NCBI GenBank assembly: GCA_035651715.1
Contig: DASRFD010000069.1
Location: forward strand, 1-64,000
Length of the DNA: 64,000 nt
Reading direction: 5' to 3'
Source of the DNA: Nevskia sp035651715
GTDB taxonomy: Bacteria > Pseudomonadota > Gammaproteobacteria > Nevskiales > Nevskiaceae
A program made the position numbers and the translations under genes. Below the pieces are notes generated by a model, which was given only the letters and a program-made list of their open reading frames with translations, ran no database searches and was not told where the DNA came from. This document shows positions 23,183-31,491 of this stretch, one piece after another (position 1 is the first letter of the stretch; each line of letters begins with the position of its first letter).

Positions 23183-24082
23183 TCAGGCGGGCAGAGCCGC
23201 CGTGGGCGCCGCCTCGCCGGCGACGGTGGCGCGGACCGCGTCTGCCGCGACGAGCGGATCGCCGCTGCGCTGGAAGGCGGCGAGCCAGGTGTCGTAGGTC
23301 TGCATGCCGCCGTGCTTCCACGGGTGGAAGCCGGGGCGGTACCAGGCCCAGTAATGGCCGGCGACGCCGCTGTACAGGCCGTTGCGCCCATACATCCAGC
23401 GCAGGCCGCGCCACCACAGGCCCAGGCGCCGGCGCAGGCTGAAGCCGTCGATGCGGAACATCAGGTTCATGATGCTGAATACGGTCAGCGGAAAGGTGAT
23501 GCTGGTGTAGAGCATCGCCAGCAGGCGCACCAGGTAACCGCCGCGCGCCACCTGCTGCCGCACGTCGAAGGCCACCGCCTTGTGCTCGATCTCCTCCATG
23601 CCGTGCCACAGGTACATGGCGTTGACGCGGCGGTCGGCCTCGAGGAATTGCTGGCCGTTGACCGAGAAGCCGTGGGTGGTGACCGCCGTCATGTGCTCGG
23701 CGGCGGCGGTGCAGGCGAGGGTGAAGCGCCGCGGGAAGAAGCGGCGCTCGTCCTCCATCAGCCGGTGCAGCACCTGCTCGATCTTCTTCACCGGGATGCC
23801 CTGCCGCTCCAGCCGCCGGTTGAAGGCGTCGTGCACCATGCCGTGCTGGCCCTCCTGGCGGATGAAGTCCCGGACCTGCTGTTGCTGCGCCGGATCGGTG
23901 ACGCGGTCGCGGTAGTCCCGCACGCAGTTGATGAAGAAGCGCTCGCCCTCGGGGAACAGCACCGAGAAGGCGTCGAACAGCCGCGTCTTGAACGGATCGC
24001 CGCCGAACCACCAGCGCGGGATATCGCCATCCAGGCCGAACTGCAGGTCCTGGCGTGGCACGATGGCAGGTTGGTCGCTCAC
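23183..24082 (-). CDS. Metal-dependent hydrolase (PF10118 family)
   Basis: This 299-residue protein is from the predicted metal-dependent hydrolase family PF10118. It has an all-helical, ferritin-like arrangement of carboxylates and histidines: FIRQEGQHGMVHDAF near 74-88, AAAEHMTAV near 126-134 and MEEIEHKAVAFD near 161-172. These spaced Glu-x-x-His motifs would hold two metal ions. The C-terminal half is more hydrophobic (LLAMLYTSITFPLTVFSIM) and may touch the membrane. Substrate is unknown. It is divergent from the thioesterase gene. Confidence 0.85.
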   Translation of the reverse strand: MSDQPAIVPRQDLQFGLDGDIPRWWFGGDPFKTRLFDAFSVLFPEGERFFINCVRDYRDRVTDPAQQQQVRDFIRQEGQHGMVHDAFNRRLERQGIPVKKIEQVLHRLMEDERRFFPRRFTLACTAAAEHMTAVTTHGFSVNGQQFLEADRRVNAMYLWHGMEEIEHKAVAFDVRQQVARGGYLVRLLAMLYTSITFPLTVFSIMNLMFRIDGFSLRRRLGLWWRGLRWMYGRNGLYSGVAGHYWAWYRPGFHPWKHGGMQTYDTWLAAFQRSGDPLVAADAVRATVAGEAAPTAALPA

Positions 24083-24246
24083 GCGCCCTCCCGAGCACGG
24101 GGCCTGATGCGGTCAGCCTACGCCGGCTTCGACAATGCCGCCAGGGGAAGTCATGGGACCGCAGCCGCTTCCGGCGCTTCACGGTAATCAGGCTTTTCCG
24201 GCCGGATGCGCTAGGCTTTGCCGGACCGTCCCCAGCAGCCACTGCC

Positions 24247-24702
24247 ATGCCCAAGCTCAATCCCGAATACCAGCAGCGCCTGCTGCAGTCGGTGAACACC
24301 TCCGCCTACCCCGCGCACCTTGGCTTCCGGCTGGCCGAGATCACCGACGGCGGCTGCCGCGTCGAGCTGGACGTGCTGCCGCAGCACTTCCAGCCGTTCG
24401 GCATCGTCCACGGCGGCGTGCTCGCCACCCTGCTCGACACAGCCACCTTCTGGGCCGGCTTCTATGTGCTGCCGGAGGACGCCGGCCTGGTCAACGTGGA
24501 CCTCAAGCTCAACTACCTCAAGGCGGTGATGAGCGGCAGGCTCGTCGCCACCGGCAAGTGCCTGCGCGCCGGCCGCCAGCTCAGCTACACCGAGGCCAGC
24601 GTGCACGACGACAAGGGCGAGCTGGTGGCGCATGGCACCTCCACCCTGATGGCGCTGCCGGGCAAGGGGCTGAAGCTGGGTGTGGCGAAGTTCCTGGGTT
24701 GA
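24247..24702 (+). CDS. PaaI-family hot-dog thioesterase
   Basis: This 151-residue hot-dog-fold acyl-CoA thioesterase of the PaaI/YbgC-like type contains HGGVLATLLDTATFWAGF near 58-75, with the expected His-Gly-Gly and acidic Asp68, then VDLKLNYLKAVMSG and a final strand LVAHGTSTLMALPGKG. It likely hydrolyses short or aromatic acyl-CoAs in the cytoplasm as a tetramer. The ATG at 24247 is the first start consistent with the fold; the upstream frame overlaps the divergent gene's start region. Confidence 0.88.
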   Translation: MPKLNPEYQQRLLQSVNTSAYPAHLGFRLAEITDGGCRVELDVLPQHFQPFGIVHGGVLATLLDTATFWAGFYVLPEDAGLVNVDLKLNYLKAVMSGRLVATGKCLRAGRQLSYTEASVHDDKGELVAHGTSTLMALPGKGLKLGVAKFLG

Positions 24703-24820
24703 GCCGCGCTGCGCCGTCACCTCATTCCGCAGCAAACGGCTAAGCCGAACGGGTGAAACCGGCCAACGCCGGCGGGGCTAAGCTCGGCCGGCGACCCAGA
24801 GCAAAAAAAGGGGAGGAGCC

Positions 24821-25282
24821 GTGTCGTCCAAGGAAATCTTCTACGTCGTTGTCGGGCTGGCGCTGGTGGCGCTGACGATCTGGCCCAATCGCCATCTGCT
24901 CAACCGCCGCGCCGGCGGACTGTCGGCGGTGGAGGCGCTGTACTACGTCACCGCGCTGGCGGCGCTGCTGGTGGGCTGGTATTTCAATTTCCAGTTCATG
25001 CGCGAGTACGGTGACCAGGCGACCTGGAGCAACTGGACGAGGATGCTGTTCGTCAACCCGGCTTCGGCTTCCGGCGGCCAGGACCTGCTGTTCGCCAACG
25101 TGATCCTGTTCATCCCCTGGACCCTCATGGACGGCCGCCGCGCCGGCATGAAGTGGAACTGGATCTGGTTTCCGATGAGCGCGCTGACCAGCTTCGCGTT
25201 CGCGATGGCGCTGTTCCTGGCGTTGAAGGAGCGGCAGCTGCGCTACAACGCGGGACAGGCCAGTGACAAGCCGCGTGGATGA
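24821..25282 (+). CDS. DUF2834 membrane protein
   Basis: This 153-residue inner-membrane protein starts at GTG 24821 after GGGGAGGAG. It has four helices and the DUF2834 landmarks: YYVTALAALLVGWYFNFQF near 46-64, LFVNPASASGGQDLLFANV near 82-100, and the MDGRRAG loop near 110-116 before MKWNWIWFPMSAL. The family is common in proteobacteria and cyanobacteria and has no firmly assigned function; a terpenoid-linked role has been proposed for relatives. It appears to be monocistronic. Confidence 0.82.
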   Translation: MSSKEIFYVVVGLALVALTIWPNRHLLNRRAGGLSAVEALYYVTALAALLVGWYFNFQFMREYGDQATWSNWTRMLFVNPASASGGQDLLFANVILFIPWTLMDGRRAGMKWNWIWFPMSALTSFAFAMALFLALKERQLRYNAGQASDKPRG

Positions 25283-25434
25283 TTGTGACTGCAGTGACGC
25301 CTGCTCCCGCTGATGCGGCCGAGTGCGTGGACTGTGCAGGTCTGGATTGCGCTCCGGACTGCTCCAGCCTGCGACTGCGGCGGCTGCGCCGGATTCAACT
25401 TGCGGCGTCGTAGCCCGCCGAGGGACCAGCGGCT

Positions 25435-25725
25435 TTACTCGGCGTAAGCCGGCACCTCGGCCCGGGTCAGACGTTCGCACTTCCGGTCCAGCGCCTGGTA
25501 CTCGGCGGCATGGCCGCGGCGGAAGGCGGCGTAGTCCTCCTCGCGCCGCCAGCGGTCGAGACAGCGGTACCAGCCGGGCAGGCCGGGCATCGGCAGCAGT
25601 TCGGTGCCGAGGTAGCCGGCGCCCTTGCGGAACAGTTGCACCCAGTCGCCTTCGCTGCCGTAGGCGGCCAGGAATTCCGGCAGGCGATCCTCGGCCGGAA
25701 GGAAGTCCCACTGGATCAGGTGCAT
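25435..25725 (-). CDS. Antibiotic biosynthesis monooxygenase (ABM) domain protein
   Basis: This 96-residue protein consists of a single dimeric alpha/beta-barrel ABM-like domain: first strand MHLIQWDFLP, helix PEFLAAYGSEGDWVQLFRKG, then YLGTELLPMP and YRCLDRWRREEDYAAFRRGH. It resembles small quinol or anthrone monooxygenases and heme-degrading relatives, but no catalytic residue is diagnostic. It sits alone on the minus strand between two plus-strand genes. The ATG at 25725 has no clear ribosome-binding site. Confidence 0.75.
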   Translation of the reverse strand: MHLIQWDFLPAEDRLPEFLAAYGSEGDWVQLFRKGAGYLGTELLPMPGLPGWYRCLDRWRREEDYAAFRRGHAAEYQALDRKCERLTRAEVPAYAE

Positions 25726-25865
25726 TGGCGTTCAACCGCTGGAGTTTCCCGCCAAGCCTAACCGACCGCGTGCCGTCCGCCATGAATTTTGCACAGACCG
25801 GACATGACCGCGGCACCCGGACACGGCAGAATGCGCGCCATTCAATCGAACACTCCGGGAAAAAA

Positions 25866-26762
25866 ATGATGATCCGCGCCGCCGCCTGCCTGCTTGCCTG
25901 CTGCCTCGCCGCCTGCGGCGCGCAGGAACCCCGGGCAGGGGGATTTTCCACCAGCGTCGAGGCGGCCCCGCCGGCGGCCCCGCCCCGGCTCGGGCTGGCC
26001 CTGGGGGGCGGCGCGGCGCGCGGCTTCGCCCATGTCGGCGTGATCAAGGTGCTGCAAAGCCACGGCATCGAGCCGGACCTGGTGGTCGGCACCAGCGCCG
26101 GCTGCATGGCCGGCGCGCTGTATTCGGCCGGCTACTCCGGCTTCGACCTGCAGCAGATGTCGTTCGACCTCGACCGCGCCGCCGTGGCGGACTGGTCGGT
26201 GTTCGGCAACAGCCTGATCAAGGGCGATGCGCTGCACGCCTTCGTCGACCAGGCGGTGAAGCAGGTGCCGATGGAAAAGCTCAAGCGCCGCTTCGCCTGC
26301 GTGGCGGTGAAGCTGCGCAACGGCGACGCCGTGCTGCTCGATCGCGGCGACGTCGGCGACGTGGTCCGCGCCTCCACCGCGGTGCCGGAGGTGTTCGCGC
26401 CGATGGTGATCGGCGGCGAGCCCTATGTCGACGGCGGCCTGCGTGCGCCGGTGCCGATCCGCCAGGCCCGCGCCATGGGCGCCGACCTGGTGATCGCGGT
26501 GGACGTGTCCTCGCCGCCGGGCGCGCTGCCGGACGGCCGCGTGGCGACGCTCAAGCAGACCATCGCCATCATGAGCATGGGCCTGCGCGAGTACGAGGCC
26601 AGGGAGGCCGACGTGATGATCACGCCGGACCTCACCGGCATCGGCTCCACCGATTTCGACGACCGCATGCGCGCCATCCTGGCCGGCGAACGCGCCGCCC
26701 AGGCGGCGCTGCCGCAGATCCGCGAGAAGCTGGCGGCGCGGGGCGTGGTGATCGGCGGCTGA
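25866..26762 (+). CDS. Patatin-like phospholipase lipoprotein
   Basis: This 298-residue lipoprotein has a lipobox (CLAAC, cysteine near residue 18) followed by a patatin domain of the RssA type. The oxyanion loop is LALGGGAARG (45-54), the nucleophile elbow is GTSAG with Ser77, and the catalytic aspartate is Asp189 in VDGGLRAPVP. It should hydrolyse phospholipids or other esters at the cell envelope. The ATG at 25866 begins the signal sequence; ATG at 25869 is an alternative. It is likely a single-gene unit. Confidence 0.9.
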   Translation: MMIRAAACLLACCLAACGAQEPRAGGFSTSVEAAPPAAPPRLGLALGGGAARGFAHVGVIKVLQSHGIEPDLVVGTSAGCMAGALYSAGYSGFDLQQMSFDLDRAAVADWSVFGNSLIKGDALHAFVDQAVKQVPMEKLKRRFACVAVKLRNGDAVLLDRGDVGDVVRASTAVPEVFAPMVIGGEPYVDGGLRAPVPIRQARAMGADLVIAVDVSSPPGALPDGRVATLKQTIAIMSMGLREYEAREADVMITPDLTGIGSTDFDDRMRAILAGERAAQAALPQIREKLAARGVVIGG

Positions 26763-26783
26763 GCTGCCCTTGGCGTTGCTCGC

Positions 26784-27326
26784 CTATGGATTCGTCAGAT
26801 ACCCGCTGAAAGCGAAGCGCTGCCCGTAGATCGTCGCCCCGCTGAACTGGGCGAAGGCGGTGAGGGTCTCGCCGCCGCCCAGGTAGAAGCGGGTCGACAC
26901 GGTATTGGCGTAATGGTTGATGCCGTCGCTGCCGACGAAGGTGGGGGCGAATGCGAAAGCGGCCACGCCGGAGGTGTTGCCGAAGGTGGCGCCGTAGGGG
27001 AAGCCGGTGGTCTCGATGGCGAGCTGGTACATCACCGTCTCCACCACCAGCCGCTTGCCGGCGGGCACGGTGTAGAGCGTGCACTGCTTGAGGTTGGTGA
27101 CGGTGCCGTAGATCGCATTGCACTCGCCGCTGACCGGCTGCAGCGCGGCGTGGTCGACATCGCGCACCGGCACCGGGCTGCTCGCCGGGTTGGCCACGGT
27201 GACGCCGGGCGAGTTGATGACGTTGACGTCGGTGGCGATGGGCAGGCCGATGGAAGAGGCCTGCGCGGCAGGGCAGAGAACGGCGGCGGCGAGGGCGGCG
27301 GACAGCAGTTTTGCGGATGTGTGCAT
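26784..27326 (-). CDS. Secreted protein, unknown function
   Basis: This 180-residue protein has a Sec signal peptide (MHTSAKLLS..., cleavage near AAQAS at 23). The mature part is beta-rich with small and polar residues (VNVINSPGVTVANPASSPVPV, then FYLGGGETLTAFAQFSGAT). Two cysteines (near 69 and 82) may form a disulfide. It looks like a small extracellular jelly-roll-type domain but no family is recognised. GGGAGAT precedes the ATG at 27326. The 290-base gap upstream has a hairpin CCCGAC-CGCCT-GTCGGG near 27429 and otherwise nothing clear. Confidence 0.6.
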   Translation of the reverse strand: MHTSAKLLSAALAAAVLCPAAQASSIGLPIATDVNVINSPGVTVANPASSPVPVRDVDHAALQPVSGECNAIYGTVTNLKQCTLYTVPAGKRLVVETVMYQLAIETTGFPYGATFGNTSGVAAFAFAPTFVGSDGINHYANTVSTRFYLGGGETLTAFAQFSGATIYGQRFAFSGYLTNP

Positions 27327-27616
27327 GGTGATCTCCCGAGCGGCTGGCCTCAGTCCCTGAGGCCCAGGGGAGGGCGCAGCGTCGCGGCCCTCGCGGACAA
27401 GTCGTAAAGCCCGGCCAAAATCCCCGACCGCCTGTCGGGACCCCCGCTTTTGAGGGGCCTTCAGGAGCGCAATGCACCGGCAAGCCGCTTCGGCCCGGCC
27501 AGGCTGCCCCGGCGTCCGCTGCGGTCCACCCGGCCGGGGTGGCTTCCGCGCCGCGCTTTTGCCGGTTGGGGCGGTTCAAGGCGACAATTGCCGCGGATTT
27601 CGGACGGCCGAGCGGA

Positions 27617-28120
27617 ATGACCCGGGACGAGTACTACATGAATATCGCCCTGGCGGTTCGCAAGAAGGCGAACTGCCTGGGGCGGCGGGTGGGGGCGGTG
27701 ATCGTGCGCGAGAACCGCATCATCTCCACCGGCTACAACGGCACGCCCGAGGGCATGACCAACTGCACCGACGGCGGCTGCGTGCGCTGCCGCGAGCGCG
27801 ACACCTACAAGGCCAGCGTCGGCTACGACGTGTGCATCTGCGTGCACGCCGAGCAGAACGCGCTGATCACGGCGGCGCGCTTCGGCAATGCGGTGGAGGA
27901 GGCGATGGTCTATTCCACGCTGCGGCCCTGTTTCGACTGCACCAAGGCGATGCTGCAGGCCAAGGTGCGGTCGATCCGCTACCTGCACGACTGGCAGCAT
28001 CCCATCGGCGAGCTGCGCGACCAGTATCAGCTGTTGCAGGACATGCTGCCCGACGGCGTGCTGCAGGTGGCGATGGACGACCCGGAATCGGACTGGGCCA
28101 ATGCGCGGGTCCCGGCCTGA
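27617..28120 (+). CDS. dCMP / cytidine deaminase-like protein
   Basis: This 167-residue zinc-dependent deaminase has the HAE motif with His77 and Glu79 (CVHAEQNA) and PCFDC with Cys105 and Cys108, so the zinc site is complete. The sequence pattern (VGAVIVRENRIISTGYNGTPEG and NCTDGGC) is that of deoxycytidylate deaminase, which makes dUMP for thymidylate synthesis. ComEB of Bacillus is a relative. The ATG at 27617 aligns with the usual family start. The following small gene overlaps its last 20 bases. Confidence 0.92.
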   Translation: MTRDEYYMNIALAVRKKANCLGRRVGAVIVRENRIISTGYNGTPEGMTNCTDGGCVRCRERDTYKASVGYDVCICVHAEQNALITAARFGNAVEEAMVYSTLRPCFDCTKAMLQAKVRSIRYLHDWQHPIGELRDQYQLLQDMLPDGVLQVAMDDPESDWANARVPA

Positions 28121-28427
28121 GGAGACGCCGCCCGACGCTCCCTGGCGGCCGCTCGACGAGCAGCTGCGGCGCGAGCAGGCGGAAGCCATGGGCGTGGCCG
28201 GCCGGCGGCTGCGGCAGGCGCTGGATGCGCTGGCGGCCTTCGACCGCGGCGGGGTGCGGGGCGAGCGCGAGCCGCTGCTCGGCGCCGCCGCGGAGGCGCT
28301 GCGCAATTACAGCATCCAGAAGGAACTGCTCGGTGCGGCCGACGATGCGCTGGTGACGCGGGTCTACGGCGTGCCCCCGGAAGTCTGGCGGGCAACCGGA
28401 CTGATCCGGCGGCGCAGCGGGCGTTGA
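28101..28427 (+). CDS. Small helical protein (DUF6665-like)
   Basis: This 108-residue mostly helical protein has LDEQLRREQAEAMGVAGRRLRQAL (about 19-42), AFDRGG, and the C-terminal RVYGVPPEVWRATGLI near 87-102. The pattern fits the DUF6665 family as I recall it; the number is uncertain. The ATG at 28101 lies inside the end of the dCMP deaminase gene in another frame, so the two overlap by 20 bases and are probably co-translated. No function is known. Confidence 0.6.
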   Translation: MRGSRPEETPPDAPWRPLDEQLRREQAEAMGVAGRRLRQALDALAAFDRGGVRGEREPLLGAAAEALRNYSIQKELLGAADDALVTRVYGVPPEVWRATGLIRRRSGR

Positions 28428-28437
28428 ACCCCGCGGC

Positions 28438-28944
28438 TCAGGCGCCGATGCCGTACAGCTTCACCTCGCGCGTCTCGCCGGGCATGCGGTGCAGGCCCAC
28501 CAGGCGCAGGCCGATCTTCTCCAGCAGCTTGCCCGAGGCGGCGTTGTCCGGCGAGGTGATGGCGAGAACGCGCTCCAGGCCCAGGGGCCCGCGCGCATGG
28601 GCGAGGGTTGCGGCGGCCGCCTCGCGGGCATAGCCCTGGCCGCGGTACTGCGGCAGGAAGGCGAAGCCGATGTCGGGGTGCGGCAGCGTGTCGCGGCTGA
28701 GCAGGCCGCACAGGCCGATCGGCGTGCCGTCGCGCAGTTCCACCAGCCACAGGCCGTAGCCGCAGCGGGCATACGTCGCCGCGGGTCCGTTGGCGATATA
28801 GGCGCGGGCACCGTCGAGATCCCGCACGTTCTTGTCGCCGATGAAGCGCAGCCAGTCGGGATCGTTGACCAGCACCAGGATGAAAGGGGCGTCTTCCGCA
28901 ACGAGCCGGCGCAGGGTGAGGCGTGGAGTCTGGAGGATGATCAT
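28438..28944 (-). CDS. GNAT-family N-acetyltransferase (RimJ/RimL-like)
   Basis: This 168-residue acetyltransferase is of the Acetyltransf_3 group. The N-terminal strand-helix is TPRLTLRRLVAEDA and the acetyl-CoA-binding motif is QYRGQGYAREAAAA near 100-113; strand LERVLAITSPDNAASGKLLEKIGLRLVG completes the domain. It resembles enzymes that acetylate ribosomal or other protein N-termini or small amines; the substrate is unknown. It converges on the DUF6665-like gene 10 bases away. Confidence 0.9.
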   Translation of the reverse strand: MIILQTPRLTLRRLVAEDAPFILVLVNDPDWLRFIGDKNVRDLDGARAYIANGPAATYARCGYGLWLVELRDGTPIGLCGLLSRDTLPHPDIGFAFLPQYRGQGYAREAAAATLAHARGPLGLERVLAITSPDNAASGKLLEKIGLRLVGLHRMPGETREVKLYGIGA

Positions 28945-29051
28945 GCCGGCATTCCCGTGAACGGCGCCCAGTATGCGGCAAGTCGCCGGCGCGATGCCGC
29001 GGGTCGCGGCCGGCCCGGAGGCCGGCCGCGATGTCGCCGTTTGGCGCGCCC

Positions 29052-29309
29052 TTACTTGGTCGGGGCGGGGGCCTGGACCGGAGCCGGGCTGGCGGCCGGG
29101 GCCGCGGTCTTGGACTGCGCCTTCTTGTGGTGCTTCGCCTTGTGGGCCGTCTTGTGCAGGGCCTTGTGGGTCTTGTGCTGGACGGCCTGGTGCGCCACCG
29201 GCTTGGCGGCGGGGGCTGCAGTGCCCTGCGCCATCGCGGCGTTGGACGCCACGGCCGCGGACAGCAGCAGGCCGGCCAGGGTGATACGGGAGAACAGGGT
29301 GGTCTTCAT
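29052..29309 (-). CDS. Exported Ala/Lys/His-rich small protein (acid-shock-like)
   Basis: This 85-residue protein has a signal peptide (MKTTLFSR, cleavage near AMAQG at 27). The mature part is a low-complexity run of Ala, Lys, His and Pro (HKTHKALHKTAHKAKHHKK). Composition and length resemble the acid-shock protein Asr and other periplasmic basic peptides that buffer protons. That role is inferred from composition only. GAGGCAGC precedes the ATG. It lies alone with a 370-base gap upstream. Confidence 0.65.
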   Translation of the reverse strand: MKTTLFSRITLAGLLLSAAVASNAAMAQGTAAPAAKPVAHQAVQHKTHKALHKTAHKAKHHKKAQSKTAAPAASPAPVQAPAPTK

Positions 29310-29679
29310 GGTGCTGCCTCGCTTGAGCAGGTTCTGCTCGGTACCGCTTGATGGATGGTGGACGTTCGCCTTGCGGGTCTGCCCGGAAGGTGTGCGCAGA
29401 TTAAGGCCGGGCGGCTTGCCGCCGGCTGAACGGAAACGCCGGCGCCAGGACCAGTATGTTTTTCCACCGCCGCCCGCTTGGCGGAGTTTCGACAGCGCCG
29501 GCGGTGTCGGCCGCCCGGGTGATCCGGCACTCGAGCGGCCGCGGCGAGGTGCGCGCCCGCGGCAGTGACGGGCCGCTCCGGCCGGCCTCCTTCGACGCAG
29601 GCTTGGCGTTCGACCGCCGTTTCCGCAGAGCGCTCACCGGGCGGTGCGCCGCGCCGGCATCTGCATTAACCTCGGCCGC
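29310..29679. other. Intergenic stretch between divergent genes
   Basis: This 370-base gap separates the small basic protein and the tetratricopeptide-like protein. It must hold both promoters. I see no strong dyad, terminator or RNA gene. Confidence 0.4.
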
Positions 29680-30456
29680 ATGAGAGTCCATGCGGCCCTT
29701 TTGCTGCTTGCGCTGCCGGCGCTGTGCGCCGCGGACTGGACACCCCCGGCCCAGCCCGATCCGCGCGCGATCCTCGGCGAGGCCGAGCGTGACACCCAGG
29801 CGCGGCGCTACCCGGATGCGCTGGCGAAGTACGCCTGGTTCCACGAGCATGCGCTGGACACGGCCCGGGGGCTGTACGGCCTGCGCCTGTCGCGCGCGCT
29901 GCAGGACTGGGCGGCGCTGGCGCGGGACTATCCGCCGGCGCTGGAGCGGCTGCGCGCGACGCGGGAGGCGGCGGCCGAGCAGGTGCGCCAGGGCGTGGGC
30001 GCGCGCGGCTATTTCAACGAGGTGGTGGCCATCGACCGCGTGCTGGGCCAGGACGCGGCGACGCGCGAGCTGTTCCACTGGCTGGACGCGCACCGCAACG
30101 ACATCGCGGCCCAGGTCTACGACCAGGCGCAGGCGGCGCTGGTGCGCGGTGGCGAGTATGCGCTGTGCGGCAAGTACCTGGCGCCGGACCAGACGCTGGC
30201 CAGGGCGCTGGAGCAGTACCGCATCACCTTGCAGCTCGCGGCGGGCGCCGACGACGAGGCGGCGCTGCGCGAGTTTGCCCGGCACACGCTCGGCAACAAG
30301 CTCGGTCTGCTGGTGGGGTTGCTGGCGCTCAACCATCGCCCCGATGACGCCAACCGCATCGCCGCGGCGGCGCTGCAGGAGTGGAACGACCCGGGCTTTC
30401 GCGCCCTGCTCGGCCAGGCGCTGGGCGGCAGGCTGCCGGAGCCGTGGCCGCTGTGA
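29680..30456 (+). CDS. Exported TPR-like helical protein
   Basis: This 258-residue protein has a short signal peptide (MRVHAALLLLALPALCAAD). The mature part is all-helical with repeat-like helix pairs (ILGEAERDTQARRYPDALAKYAWF near 33-56 resembles a single TPR), then ALQDWAALARDYPPALERLR. It probably acts as a periplasmic scaffold or binding protein. No enzyme motif is present. The C-terminus is intact. It is monocistronic. Confidence 0.6.
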   Translation: MRVHAALLLLALPALCAADWTPPAQPDPRAILGEAERDTQARRYPDALAKYAWFHEHALDTARGLYGLRLSRALQDWAALARDYPPALERLRATREAAAEQVRQGVGARGYFNEVVAIDRVLGQDAATRELFHWLDAHRNDIAAQVYDQAQAALVRGGEYALCGKYLAPDQTLARALEQYRITLQLAAGADDEAALREFARHTLGNKLGLLVGLLALNHRPDDANRIAAAALQEWNDPGFRALLGQALGGRLPEPWPL

Positions 30457-30492
30457 GCCGCCGCCTTGCCCGCCGCTTGCGCCGGACCGGCC

Positions 30493-30915
30493 TCAGGTTT
30501 CGCCGAAACCTTCCCCGGGCTTTCCCGGGCGCAGCCGGATCAGGCGCGAATCCTCCACCGCGGCCTGACGATGCAGCACCGCCTGGCGGTATTCCGGGTC
30601 GCGCAGCATGGCGATGAAGGCGTCCGCGCTGGGGTATTCGGCGATGAACACCAGATCCCATTCCTCGTCGGCGGGACCGATCAGGGTCAGTTCGAACTTG
30701 CCGATCCAGAACTGCCTGCCGCCGAGCCGCTTGAGGATCGGCGCGGTCTGGCGGCCATAGGCACGGTAGGCTTCCAGGCCGGTGGCCTGGCGCCCGTCCG
30801 GATAGGCGGCCTGCGCCCGCAGGCGGACCAGGTTCAGCATGTGGATGGCGCCTTCGCGCGGCAAGTCCTTGAAGACGGCGAACTGCTCCTTGGTCGGATC
30901 GATGTGGCCGTTCAT
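30493..30915 (-). CDS. DUF1330 family protein
   Basis: This 140-residue protein is an alpha/beta ferredoxin-like domain of the DUF1330 family, a dimeric ABM-like group. It contains FKDLPREGAIHMLNLVRLR near 15-33, YGRQTAPILKRLGGRQFW near 53-70, and the diagnostic WDLVFIAEYPSADAFIAMLRDPEYRQAVLHR near 86-116. Function is unknown, though relatives are cofactor-independent oxygenase-like. The ATG at 30915 follows GGAGGAG on the coding strand. It is not linked to other genes. Confidence 0.85.
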   Translation of the reverse strand: MNGHIDPTKEQFAVFKDLPREGAIHMLNLVRLRAQAAYPDGRQATGLEAYRAYGRQTAPILKRLGGRQFWIGKFELTLIGPADEEWDLVFIAEYPSADAFIAMLRDPEYRQAVLHRQAAVEDSRLIRLRPGKPGEGFGET

Positions 30916-31015
30916 GTCGTCGTTCTCCTCCGGGCGGGAGCAGCGTAGCACGGAGGCCGGGAACCGCCGCATGCGCCCCTCTCCCGGCCGGAGAGGGGCG
31001 CGGCAGGCGTCAGCG

Positions 31016-31417
31016 TCAGCAGGTGATGTCGATCATTTCCGCGGTGGTGGCGGAAGGCAGCAGCGAGGGATCGATCTTGAAGTTGTACGACCACTGGTAG
31101 GTCTGCGGGTGGCCGTTGTTGTTCTCCATCTTCGGCGAGTTCAGTTCGGGCGAGGTGAAGATGGTGGTGCCGGCGACGTTGCGCAGACGCACGCGGGCTT
31201 TCCAGATGTCGTCGGCGCCGGTGGTCATGGTCGCCAGATGCACGGTGCCGTTGCCGGCGGAATCGAAGATCAGGGTGCCGTTCTGCATCACGCAGCTGCC
31301 GGTCGAGGTCTGGCGGAAGCTGAAGCTCTTGCCCATCGTGTTCGATTCATGGTCCTGGGCGGCGGCCAGGCACGCGGGCAGGCACAGGGCCGCCGCCGCG
31401 TAGCGAAGTCCTTTCAT
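31016..31417 (-). CDS. Secreted small beta-sandwich-like protein (DUF6294-like)
   Basis: This 133-residue protein has a signal peptide (cleavage near CLAAAQ at 21). The mature domain has alternating strands and a conserved-looking SCVMQNGTLIFDSAGNG near 41-57 followed by IWKARVRLRNVAGTTIF. Two cysteines (42 and the C-terminal 133) may pair. The order of segments recalls the DUF6294 family, but that is tentative. GGAGAACC precedes the ATG at 31417. No function is known. Confidence 0.55.
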   Translation of the reverse strand: MKGLRYAAAALCLPACLAAAQDHESNTMGKSFSFRQTSTGSCVMQNGTLIFDSAGNGTVHLATMTTGADDIWKARVRLRNVAGTTIFTSPELNSPKMENNNGHPQTYQWSYNFKIDPSLLPSATTAEMIDITC

Positions 31418-31491
31418 TGAGGGGTTCTCCTTGTGTCCTTCCTGGACCCCCGTAAGACCGCGCCGGCACCGGGCGGTTCCTTCCTATAGGC